Positions 1 to 9,874 of a DNA stretch of 14,194 nt are shown here, one piece after another. The stretch's first letter is position 1. Every line of letters begins with the position of its first letter. The notes beneath the pieces are model-generated. The model saw only the letters and a program-made list of their open reading frames with translations. It was not told where the DNA came from and ran no database searches. The stretch comes from Hirudo medicinalis (lineage: Eukaryota; Annelida; Clitellata; Hirudinida; Hirudinidae): NCBI GenBank assembly GCA_011800805.1, contig MPNW01001286.1:1-14194 (forward strand), in the 5' to 3' direction. A program made the position numbers and the translations under genes.

Positions 1-44
1 TTATTATTATTATTATTATTATTGTTATTATTATTATTATTATT

Positions 45-77
<33 letters not shown>

Positions 78-90
78 ATTATTATTATTA
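1..90. repeat. TTA/TTG microsatellite
   Basis: Near-continuous TTA units, switching to TTG units at about 47-76 and back to TTA, truncated by the window edge. Confidence 0.95.
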
Positions 91-800
91 ACGACAAAGA
101 AAAATATCCTTCGTAGGATCCTTCGATTGCTGAGGAGGCAAAATCCTACGAAGACTAATGACATGACGAGGGTTCATTGAGGCGTGAAAGCACGCGATGG
201 AACGATTTGACCTTTGTGACTTTGACCTTGGAATGGCTAATGCTAACCGGTCATGCAAAACCAGGTGTCACATCACCTTGCAGGTGTCCTGAATTTGATT
301 GTTTAATAACACCCCCGCCGTCCCCAATTGGATCGCTTGACCGGCTGCCCGGATGGTTATTGGCCGGTGATGATTGTTTGGTCCGCCGTTGCCATGGTTA
401 CTGATTGCTGATTGGCCGGCATTCGATCGATTGCTTGCCATTCGTCAAGAAAAATCTGAGAACTCGGCCCTGGACACGCTCGACTGGAGACAGAGCTGCG
501 AATTGATGAATTCCAATCGCGGTGAATTGGCGTGAATGATGGGGTCACGCGAGTTCGTGAATTGAATCGAATTAATGGGGAATCGTGACCGTAGCACGAC
601 GTTCACGCGTTATGGCGCCTAATGTCCTCCTAATGTGGAGCCCGGGAAAACCCACGATACGGTAGAATTCCTTCCAGCCTCGTTCCACCTCTCCAGTCGA
701 ACAGATGAATTAATGCTCAGGGAAGCATGAGTCATTTAGACGCTGGAATGGATGCCGATGTGCTATTGTTTGTCTTCACTCTTGCATGTCTGTTCTCTTG
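91..800. other. Unique sequence, no gene seen; possible regulatory region
   Basis: More GC-rich than its surroundings, with several ATTGGCC-type motifs (around 358 and 409) and an X-box-like site. Open frames here are short (at most 75 codons), overlap on both strands and match nothing I recognise. Confidence 0.4.
388..401. promoter_or_regulatory. X-box-like motif (RFX family), one mismatch
   Basis: GTTGCCATGGTTAC fits GTNRCC-N2-RGYAAC with one mismatch in the second half-site. It sits among ATTGGCC (inverted CCAAT-like) motifs near 358 and 409. Confidence 0.25.
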
Positions 801-880
801 TGTTTGTTTGTGCTCTTGTATGTTTGTTTGTGCTCTTGTATGTTTGTTTGTGCTTTTGTATGTTTGTTTGTGCTCTTGTA
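801..880. repeat. 20-bp minisatellite, four copies
   Basis: Unit TGTTTGTTTGTGCTCTTGTA repeated at 801, 821, 841 and 861 with a single C-to-T change in copy three. Degraded units flank both ends. The Cys/Val/Leu-rich and Lys/Gln-rich frames over it are artefacts of the repeat. Confidence 0.95.
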
Positions 881-992
881 TGTATGTCTGTTTGTCCGTG
901 GTGAAACATTTCAAGGGAGTCGTTCGAATTGGTTTGATGGTCATTCAAATGCAAAATCTTTGAATTACTAGAATAATATTAACAGTATTTGA

Positions 993-1030
993 TAACAACA
1001 ACAACAACAATAATAATAATAATAATAATT
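993..1030. repeat. AAC then AAT microsatellite
   Basis: Consecutive AAC units pass directly into AAT units. Confidence 0.95.
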
Positions 1031-1150
1031 TAAAAAAATTATTAAATTATTAAAATTGATTAAGTTACACGAACATTGATCGTTTAAACAGTCAGGAACA
1101 CTGCGGGAAGCACGAGTCGTGATTGGTCGTCCTGCAAATACTTCCTCCTC

Positions 1151-1164
1151 GTTGTCACGGTAAC
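1151..1164. promoter_or_regulatory. X-box-like motif (RFX family), one mismatch
   Basis: GTTGTCACGGTAAC fits GTNRCC-N2-RGYAAC with one mismatch in the first half-site; an inverted CCAAT-like ATTGG lies about 30 bp upstream. Confidence 0.25.
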
Positions 1165-1299
1165 GACTCGACTGTCATTGCCATGGATACGTGGAGATGC
1201 ATCGTCGTAGTCGTCTCTCCAGGACTGAAGACATCACCATCCTTATCAGTACCTTGATCACTATCTTCTTCGTCGTAGTCATCATCGTCTTCTTCAATG

Positions 1300-1377
1300 T
1301 TAATAATAATAATAATAAATATTATTATTAATAAATTATTATTAATAAATTATTGTCATCGTCATCATCATCATCAA
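1300..1377. repeat. AAT/ATT inverted microsatellite followed by GTC/ATC
   Basis: AAT units at 1300-1320 face ATT units at 1321-1355, so the block can fold into an AT-only hairpin; ATC/GTC units follow to 1377. Confidence 0.85.
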
Positions 1378-1448
1378 TACTGATAATAGGTTTGCATTAA
1401 CATTGTTCCCGATAGATTATTAAGATTACTATTACTATTACTTTTTTT

Positions 1449-1454
1449 CATCAA

Positions 1455-1487
<33 letters not shown>

Positions 1488-1489
1488 TA
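1449..1489. repeat. ATC microsatellite
   Basis: Uninterrupted ATC run from about 1457 after one CAAC interruption. Confidence 0.95.
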
Positions 1490-1663
1490 TCAACATTATT
1501 CTCCATCATTCTTCGAGAAAGTTAGCCAAAGAGCAGCCTATCCAGGTAGATCAGATGACGTGAATGAAATTAGTTGCTGACGTCGTTAATATTAGTCAGG
1601 CTGACCTTGGAAGATGAACAAGTCCGACCAGCCTCCTCATCCATTACTCTCACGTGACTTACC

Positions 1664-1677
1664 GTTACCACGGCAAC
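1664..1677. promoter_or_regulatory. X-box motif (RFX family), full consensus match
   Basis: GTTACCACGGCAAC matches GTNRCC-N2-RGYAAC at every position. Its target gene would lie outside the window; no gene is visible within 4.8 kb to the right. Confidence 0.3.
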
Positions 1678-1719
1678 CCTGAGTTTACTTCCGCCTGTCA
1701 ATGTACAATTTCAATCTCT

Positions 1720-1795
1720 ATCGTCATCGTCATCATAAACATTCATCATCGTCGTCATCGTCATCATCGTCATCGTCGTCATCGTCGTCATCATC
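1720..1795. repeat. Imperfect GTC/ATC microsatellite
   Basis: Interspersed GTC and ATC triplets with one interruption at 1736-1742. Confidence 0.9.
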
Positions 1796-1914
1796 TCTCT
1801 ATCAACGACTGGTAAATTTATTTTTCTTCAAACCATCCACATGTTTATTTAGTCGGCCATAGGTATTACAGTTGGTGACGTTGAACAAGCAGAGTCACTG
1901 CTCTGTGCGGTAGT

Positions 1915-1985
1915 TTGAACCCGTGGTTAGGGTCGCTCGACCGCGGGACTCGACAGGGGTTCAACACGTCCCCTCCTCTGCTGGA
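1915..1985 (+). repeat. Possible degenerate tRNA-derived (SINE-like) element
   Basis: TGGTTAGGGTCG at 1924-1935 fits a Pol III A box, and GGTTCAACAC at 1958-1967 fits the B box consensus GGTTCRANNC, at tRNA-like spacing. No complete cloverleaf with a 7-bp acceptor stem is evident, so a functional tRNA is unlikely. Confidence 0.35.
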
Positions 1986-3283
1986 ATCTCAGAGTACTTT
2001 TTATTTAATCCTTCCCTGGGGGATAATACTTGACAGGATTGTGAGGTCGCTTCGAGCAAGAAATTCAAGCTGAAGTTGAGGACTTACTCTCTCTGAAAAT
2101 AATTTCCCTTAAAAAGCACTTGAATGTCCGTGATCCACCCTCTACAGCCGATAGGAAAACTTCCTGCTCTCATCAACTGCAACCACCCGAACGAACTATC
2201 AATGATGATTATGAATTGGTTTTAATTTTTGTCATTTTTCTTCGCAAATATGCGATACCTTTTCTTCTCGAGAGAAAATTTCTAATCAACGTTCTCGGAA
2301 ACATGTTGACAGTGCCGGATTTGGGCATGGTCGGGATGATCCACTGCACCAATTAGGGGCCTCCACCAACCAAAGAAAGCTTTTTTTTGTTTATCTGAGG
2401 GGAGGAGGGCAGGGCAGAGGCTTGTGGGCCTCCACCCGGGTAAATCTGGCACTACATGTTGAAGTGAAAAACAACCCCCAAATGAAGGAGTGCTCCACAA
2501 AGAGATTGGCTTACTGTCATCCGGACATTAAAAGGTGATCCATTCGACTTTATGCGCTCAGTTGGGTTCATCCAACATGCTGGCCCGGAGCTGGTCCTGA
2601 AAAGGATTATCTGGGCATCGTCTATTTTATCGCATATTTTTTTGCAAGCCTTTCAAGGAGAAATTAAAATCATTTGTTATTAAAATGCACGTTTACGAAT
2701 CGATTTAACGACAATACTTTCAACATCGTATTTTGTACGCGTTGTGTTCGTCTCGTCCGCCATTTTTGCCAATAGGCTTAATTCGAGCATGCTTCACTTT
2801 TAAACACTTTCGATGATGTTTTGAAGTTGGCCCTTGGGGCTCTTCGAAGTCTTTATCGGGTTTAAATTAAAGCACAACTAGGAATTCAAAGATTTCTTCG
2901 TTTTGGATATTTTAAGAATTTCAAGTCGATTCTTAATTAATTCTTAGTTCGTTCGATTTTGTGTGCATTTTCAGTTTTTATTTTGTCGTCCGACCGATTC
3001 TTGTTAGCACATACGGAGAATATCTCAATAAAATCTGCATTCCTTGTCCTTTATTTCTTTAAGATTGTTTAATTTCAATTGTCAAAATTCAACCAAAGCA
3101 ACAAATCTTTAAAACCATCCGAAAATCGGCCATCTTTTTTTTAGACAGGAAGGACGGTATTAAATAAATGGCCTAACCTTGACTGGAAAACTTTGAAAGG
3201 GTTAAAATGACCCATGAGTGAGTATATATCTTTGGCTATAAAAATCTAGTGGAAATTTCGCGAGAGAATTACTCTTCGGCGCA
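1986..3283. other. AT-rich intergenic DNA, no gene seen
   Basis: Open frames are at most 78 codons and match nothing I recognise. The only structure noted is an 11-bp direct repeat GGGCCTCCACC at about 2357 and 2427, flanking a purine-rich GGAGGAGGGCAGGGC stretch. Confidence 0.5.
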
Positions 3284-3330
3284 CAATAATAAATCTTAAT
3301 AATAACAATAATAATAATAATAATAATAAC
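3284..3330. repeat. AAT microsatellite
   Basis: AAT units with one AAC interruption. Confidence 0.9.
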
Positions 3331-5526
3331 ACTGAATCTCTTACGAAAAAGAATTTGTAACTTCTAGGGATTCTACACGAGATGGGCATTTTAAATAATG
3401 CACTAGACCAGGTCTGACAGTTTCAGAATACTTCGCATCAGCAGCCTAATCGAACTTGATAAACTGCCCTCTCTGCTTTCAAAGAGACTCATATGTTATC
3501 GGAGTTGAGGCGTCACGTCCATTGAAACACGAATTCAAAGATGGCCGTAAAGATCTTAGAAGGACACCACAGAGGGGTTCTAAATCAGCGAAAGTTCCAC
3601 TGGGAAATCAGAAATATTGGACGACATGTCGGTAGTGTTGTAGTCCTAGGAGTGCGTCACAAACGTACTGACTGGAAAAAAACGATATGGACACGACGTA
3701 GACTGAGTGAAAAATAAAGAACAGAAAGCCAATAAAGTTTGACTATAATTTTAGTCTTTTATTACAAGAATTAATTATTATTGACAATACATTTCGTACG
3801 AATAACTGTCTGAATAGCGGACAATGGCGCATAGTAAAAGAAAAGACGACCGGAGCCAAGAAAGAAGGAATGAAGGAACATGAAAGAAGCATCCAGCAAG
3901 AAGGATGAAGATGTCTCAGTGGAAAATATAATCCCCTCCGTAGACGAGTCTAAAAAGATTAAGACCAACTTTTGCGTAGTAAAGTTATTTTCAGATTATT
4001 TTAATTGGCTGAAGTTGTTCGTCAGTCCCACATAAATATGTCGTACACATGTTTGCATTTCACAGTTCTAATGGAGGAATTTAGTGGCACGATGACGTAC
4101 AGTGCATTGAAACAACCAACAGCTGCCCAGGCTTCCGTCAAGACATCCACTGAAAGCGATTTTAACTTTTGTTCTTTTTACGGATTTCCACGTCAAGAGC
4201 ATTTCAGCGACATCTCCAAGCAGGCACAACTTAGAAGGACACGAGTCCAATTCTTAAGGCCGCACAAAAACATCGTCAAAGCACATCAACCGAGCGGTTG
4301 TTTGACAGGCCGCCACAATTTGAATAAAGCCGAATGTCCCCGACAACAAACACACGTCAAACTTGAAAAATGAATGCCAGCAACTTCCTGCAGGAGAATT
4401 ACGTCCAGAATTATTAAAGTAGAGTCTCAGACTGAAACTGAAACGATATTTTCTCGGCCATCGCAAAACCGGAAGAAAAATTCGGTATTTTGACACCGTA
4501 ATTAGAGAGGTTCGCGAAAATAATGGATCACTTTTAAGTGTAGACTCGGGTCTGAGTTCTGAAACGAGAGAAGATGCATAATAAATCTTCATATCGGTGG
4601 AGACTGGAGGTTTCAACCGATCCCCATCCCATTTTGTCTCCCTCCCATCCTCCGGACGTCAGATTGCCCCCTTAATTCCAGATTGAGGTCTCTCGCTGCC
4701 TCGACAAATCAATTCTGAACATTTTGCTGAGATTCTGAGGAGAAATGTCTAAAGATGCCAATTGAGAGTGGAAAATATTTTCGTCATTGAATTATTTATC
4801 TGAAGAAAAAAGAGATAAATGGAAGTATGAGTCAGATGAAATGTGATTTTCAGTTTTAAGGATTCAGACGAGCGAACAGCGAGATTGCGCGGTCTTTTTG
4901 TTTCGTGTTTTTGTTCGACATTCTGATTAATCGAGGAGATCGTGATGCTTTCGGAGCAAAAATATTTCTGATTCTGGTCTTGAATTTTAGTCTAATGAAT
5001 AGTTTCCATCATCGTCGTCGTTGGCATCTTCAAGGAATTGCACACGCACAAAATAAAAACTAGTTTTTCTAATGAGTTTCAGAGTTGGTTTCCAAACTAA
5101 TTAATCTAAAAAGTTCAGTCATATTTTATTTACGTGAACTTTATTTTGCCAAAAAGGCGTAAAAATTATTTTTAATAAAGTGCTAACACAAGGAAGTCTT
5201 AAATTGCATGGCTTCCATGACCCTGGTTGCTGGTTCGAGGAGAAAGCCGTGTGGAGCAACAAAATACGTCTGCTTGTTCGACAATTTTCGTCGTTCGGCG
5301 GAGGCGCCATATTTTTTAATGGAGCTTTCGGCAACTTTTTACAGTCTTTTTATGCTGTGCTTTTAAAATTTAATTACCCGGACGCATTTTGGCTGTTTTT
5401 CGACTTTTACGCTCGTAATTGATCGCTATTTTCCGTGTGAACCTTTTGTCTCCGTAATCATGGAAGTGGAGGAGGAAATGCTTAGAAAGACGTTCCAAGA
5501 TAGTAAATAAAATTTCATTAGGGATG
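3331..5526. other. Intergenic DNA, no supported gene
   Basis: The longest open frames (122 codons on plus at 4005-4373; 120 on minus at 4254-4616) overlap on opposite strands and show no domain, signal peptide or repeat I recognise. Chance open frames or fragments of an unidentified exon are both possible. Confidence 0.45.
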
Positions 5527-5572
<46 letters not shown>

Positions 5573-5594
5573 ATTATTATTATTATTATTATTA
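5527..5594. repeat. ATT microsatellite
   Basis: About 22 ATT units with one TTAATTA interruption near 5565. On the minus strand its end supplies an AATAAA (5532-5527). Confidence 0.95.
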
Positions 5595-6286
5595 AATTAA
5601 TTAAGTCTTTCTGAGAAGGTAAACATATTTTCAGCAATTGCAAGTCCATAAAATGTCTCCCATAAAATGACCCGACATTGATTAAATTGCACAACCATGT
5701 TCTTTCGGTGTTTCACAATAAATTCCCATCACATTTCACAACCTTTTCATGAAAATATCGAGGAACTATCCTCACTAGAAGAATTATCAATAAATTTGCC
5801 AATTCATCCGTGGAACAAACGGCTAAGCATAAACAAAATCGAGGTAGAAAGCAGCAGTGCGGTTGTCGGTGACCGTAAAATTAAAAGTCGGAGTTTTCCA
5901 GACATGGCGAATCCACCCTGAAGTCGTAATTTTGGAAAAATGTACACAGAATGTCGGAAGAATATCGAAAATGGTTTCTCTGCTAATAAGTAATGACGAG
6001 GGAGAAGAGGGAGAGTGTCTTAACTGCAAGAAGATTCGTCAAAGTAACGCATCGAGAAAATTTGTAACAACAACATGAAACGACAAGCGACGTAAGCAAG
6101 AAATCCATTCTATGTCTTGTTCTAAGCGCACAATCCGTAATACACTGAAGCCGTACGCTACGCTTGGAGAATTGTACGTCGTCAGAATTCACGTGTCACC
6201 TTTAAAACGCCACAAAGGATTCACAGAAGTCGTATCAAAGCAATTTTAGTCCTTAGCTCGAATAACAAGTCAAATGCATATCGGAT
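5595..6286. other. Non-coding DNA downstream of the GM2A-like gene
   Basis: Only short overlapping frames (at most 74 codons) with no recognisable motif. It may include the distal 3' UTR if the polyadenylation signal at 5532-5527 is used. Confidence 0.4.
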
Positions 6287-6414
6287 TGTTATTATTATTA
6301 TTATCATCATCATTATTATTATTAATATTGTTATCATTATTATAATTAATATTATTATAACTATTATTATTATTAATATTATTATTATTATTAATATTAT
6401 TATTATTATTATTC
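6287..6414. repeat. Imperfect ATT/AAT/ATC microsatellite 3' of the gene
   Basis: ATT units interrupted by ATC, GTT and inverted AATATT units, starting about 70 nt beyond the stop codon on the minus strand. Confidence 0.9.
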
Positions 6415-6482
6415 ACTCGCCGAACATATTTTCTGCGCATATACATATGTCGCGAGATTTTTCTATCAGTCGCTAGAGGGCG

Positions 6483-6596
6483 CTAGATGATGTAGACTTT
6501 CCTCTCCCTCCGACGCATTTCGAAGGAGGCCTTCAAACAACCCAACTGACTTTTGTCCGCTCCGTCGTTGATTTCAAGTTTGATCTCGTATTCTCC
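6483..6596 (-). CDS. Exon 4: C-terminal strands of the GM2 activator-type domain and stop codon
   Basis: The acceptor has a clear pyrimidine tract ending CACTCCAG|GG at 6597/6596, phase 0. It encodes 37 residues starting GEYEIKLEINDG and containing LGCLKASFEM (Cys878), then a short basic tail ERKVYII and TAG at 6485-6483. This parallels human GM2A GNYRIESVLSSSG...LGCIKIAASL, where the cysteine pairs with the first cysteine of the domain (Cys679 here). The tail is about seven residues longer than human and is basic. No AATAAA lies within 250 nt downstream on this strand; the nearest I see is at 5532-5527, so the polyadenylation site is unclear. Confidence 0.9.
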   Translation of the reverse strand, partial: GEYEIKLEINDGADKSQLGCLKASFEMRRRERKVYII

Positions 6597-9500
6597 CTGG
6601 AGTGGAAAAGGTGGAAAGGAATAATTGATGATGAGTTCCGTGATGATGATGATGATGATGATGATGATAACTTTTTGTTTATTTATTTAGTTGGCGTGTG
6701 GCTTGTTGTTGCTGTTGTTGTTGTTGTTGTTGCTGTTTTGTTGCTGTTGTTGTTGCTGTTTATTGTTGCTATTTATTGTTGTTCATTAACGTCCGTTACA
6801 CGACTGGGTGATTAGGACGGTGTAACTTTTAATCATGGAATTCAAACGACTGAGATACTGCCTGAGGAGTGAAAGAATTGAGAATGAAATAATTTAACTA
6901 AACACGAATACATTTAATTAACACTTAATTTAAATAAACATTTGGATTTCTACGTAAAACTTTACAGAGTTTTTGTAACAATACAAGGAAGTAAGGGCAT
7001 CAGCGGAATGTTTGGAAAATCCCATGAAAATGCCTCGCCGCGCGAACATACCTCGACGAATATCGAAGAAAATCCCAGACTAGGTATGGGGACGATGTAT
7101 TTTTTCAGGGTGTACAGAGATGGATAAAAGGGACATTTACAGGGTACGTATTGGCTGCGCAGTAGCCTCGGGCAAGCACTGTGATTGGGCGATATGAGAT
7201 GTGGGGAGGGCTTTCTCCATGGTGGAGGTGGTGGTGGGGTGTGAGGAGTTGAATCCGATTCCACGTCGTTGTCACGTGATTCCAAGGGATCATGTTGGTC
7301 GGGCGTATTTTTCTGGTAGCGTGTCTGAAGATTGTTCCATAATTCATCCAGTTGCTTGCACAAGTTCTTGTAATGGCTGAAAATGCGATTGTAACATTTA
7401 GTTTATGACATGGAATGGTAACATTTCTGGAGCTTAATTGCCGTTTATCAACAGGTTTTCTCCACCTATTTTCCTATTTTATAATTGCATTAAAATCTTC
7501 GAAGCAATATCCGTCCCAAAGTTTATGGAGAGGGCATCGGTTGACACATGAACCGACCTAGAGCATCTGTTGAATCCAATAAAGATCAGCTGGGTCGGTG
7601 GGTGGCTGAATGAGTGAGTGAGTGAATGAATGAGTAGCTGATAACAACAGCTCCGCCGTGGAGTTACGAATGTATTAAATATAAGGAACCCATTTATGGA
7701 ACAAAAATCTCTTTTGATCCTTTCTGGGACGTACAAAGCAAGTCGCGAGGAAAAAATTGATAAATTTATGATGAACTTCTTTTAATATTCAGAATCCCTT
7801 CTTTACGACTTAATTGAAAGTTACCACCGGGGATCGTCTCAAAAAAAAAAGAAAAAAAAAGAGGAGAGCATAAAGTCGGGTCCTCCTGCTTGTCATAAGG
7901 GAGGGAGCCATAAATAGTTCACTTAGCTCCGCTGCGGGAATTCCCGCCAATGAGAATAAATTCTGCTCGTATTACGAAAATATCCGGCAAACGAAAAGAA
8001 TGGACGAAAAAGTGAATGAAAGAAAGAAAACAATTTTCGGCTGGAAACACGTTATTTACGATGTTCAGCATGCCGTGCGCCTAATACTCGCATTTTTTGG
8101 CGGCTAAAAGTTATGAAGAAAACCATCACAACAGGAGACCACCCATTCAGTCAATTAAGCTAAACAAACGCCGGGAGGCTGTCGAAGGTATGTCGATTAC
8201 CGTGGTGCAGTTTTGCCCGAATGCCGACGGCCGGAGGAGGAAATGATGTGTAGACTCACTTTCAGCTCCACTCGCCTGGTCTCCAAGAATGACTGCTGGA
8301 AATTAAGAGAAGATGAAGTCTGGCCATTAAGAGGGTTTTTGCTGCGGAAAATTATTGAAAGGAAAATTAATCCTACCGTCTTGCAAGCTCGTGTGGAGAC
8401 GTGTCTTGGAAAAAATGAAAAAGTAAGTCAAGATGGATTGTTATTATTTTTGTGCCGCTTGCTCCTGTAGGCGGTCAGCCAGCTAATTCAGAGAAATCGG
8501 ACTGAAGAGATAAAAGTGAGGGATTGCACGAGTCGGGTGAACTAATGGATTGATGGAATCGGCGAGCACCCGGGAATACGTCAAAAAAAAAAGAAGAATA
8601 AAGAAACACCGTGAAGTTACATGCTGCCGACATCTCACGGGCACTTGTCGACCCTGGGACCACCGACGCTTTTTCAGAATGCCTTTTTCAATTTTTTCCA
8701 AATTTCCATTTAGCTTTCTAAATTGATCCTTCCGCGTTGTTTTGACTGCCTCGCATCACTTGGTGCCTTCTTCTTCTTCTTCTTCTTCCTGATCCTGAGA
8801 GAAGATGTGTGGCCTGCTAAGTTTTCCAAACTACTGGCCGTCCGTCATAATGAATGCCACGCCTAGCTCCTCCAGTTTATCGCAATCATCTACTTGAAAC
8901 AGTCAAGTCGATTGTCGAGCTTTTCAAGACAGGCGTTCGATAACAAAAAGCACCAGTTCTAAGCAAACACAAAGCCATCTTGGTCCCTCGGTCTTCAATT
9001 TGTTTTCTGATCGTACGGCGTCAATCATCCGTTATACGGTGAACTTTTCACGCTGCCAAAGTCGCTAAGAACAAAGCCTGGATTGTTTAGCGTTAGACAA
9101 ACGTAGCGACGGATCCAAGATGCCTACTGTCTTCTTCTCAGCGCTAAACAAGCGCCGGATACATAAATCAACAGCGCGTGTGGTCCAAACATCATAACCA
9201 TCGCCGTGGCAATTTTTTTAAGCTCGCTTTCTATCGCCTCTTATTTATGTCTGTTCGCACACATTTGCGCGTGTCGGTCGGGTTTTCTTTATCGACTGCT
9301 TTCATGATTTTGCAGACAAAATGGCTAAATTCATTTGGAGAAGCGTATAAACACATTTTTCTTCTAAAAATACACCTGCCGCCATCGAGCAATGTTGAGT
9401 GTTTGAGCGAGTTGTTTTAGAATTGGAACTAGATGAGCATAAAAAAAAGGTGTTTTATTCTGTTCTATTTTATTTCAAGAGTTGTTTTTAGACGCAGTCC

Positions 9501-9811
9501 ACAAAATCCGAGTTAACAAATCACTCCTAGCGTCGTCATGGACCACCCTAACGACCTTGGAAGAAGAATTTAATGTCATCTGTTTCATTGACAACTCACC
9601 ATGTGCCCATATGGTTGAAACAGGGAACTGGTATTGGCACTCCTACGACAAACTTGATGATCGTCACGTCGGCAGTGACAAGCGGAGGAAGGGACTTGGT
9701 TATGTTGAGCTTGGCAGAGAGTTTGACCTTTCCGCCCCAGGTTGATAGTTGGATTGGTGCAGGATCCAGTCTGAACTTCAAGAACTTGATTGGTCTGTCA
9801 GGGTCCTTGCC

Positions 9812-9874
<63 letters not shown>

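Larger units (their letters stand above)
6597..7051 (-). other. Intron 3 (455 nt) of the GM2A-like gene
   Basis: GTATGT donor and CTCCAG acceptor, phase 0. On the plus strand it holds a GAT tract at 6641-6669 and a TTG/CTG tract at 6704-6783. A decoy acceptor with a good pyrimidine tract (CACTCCTCAG, near 6863) lies upstream, but in phase it gives a ten-residue tail and a stop with no domain match. Confidence 0.8.
7377..9599 (-). other. Intron 2 (2223 nt) of the GM2A-like gene
   Basis: Bounded by GTGAGT and TTTTCAG, phase 2 (splits Cys750). I see no further exon inside: the domain needs no residues between the flanking exons, and short open frames on both strands match nothing I recognise. 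Contents include a TTC tract (8767-8788), an interrupted A tract (7841-7863), GAGT/GAAT tetramers (7607-7634) and a 14-bp perfect palindrome at 7934-7947. Confidence 0.8.

Noticed and set aside
727..971. Cys/Val/Leu-rich and Lys/Gln-rich frames
   Set aside because: Produced by the 20-bp minisatellite, whose period is not a multiple of three.
4005..4616. Two open frames of about 120 codons on opposite strands
   Set aside because: They overlap each other, lack recognisable domains or clear splice context, and are of a length that chance allows in this composition.
6840..6862. Alternative last exon after the CACTCCTCAG acceptor
   Set aside because: In phase it encodes about ten residues and a stop, with no GM2A C-terminal pattern, whereas 6596-6483 matches clearly.
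6962..7051. Continuation of the exon 3 open frame past GTCGAG
   Set aside because: GTATGT is a strong donor, and exon 4 supplies the expected GM2A C-terminus with the eighth cysteine; the read-through tail has no family match.
9061..9110. Inverted repeat GTCGCTA ... TAGCGAC
   Set aside because: Only seven bases with a 36-nt loop inside an intron; expected by chance.
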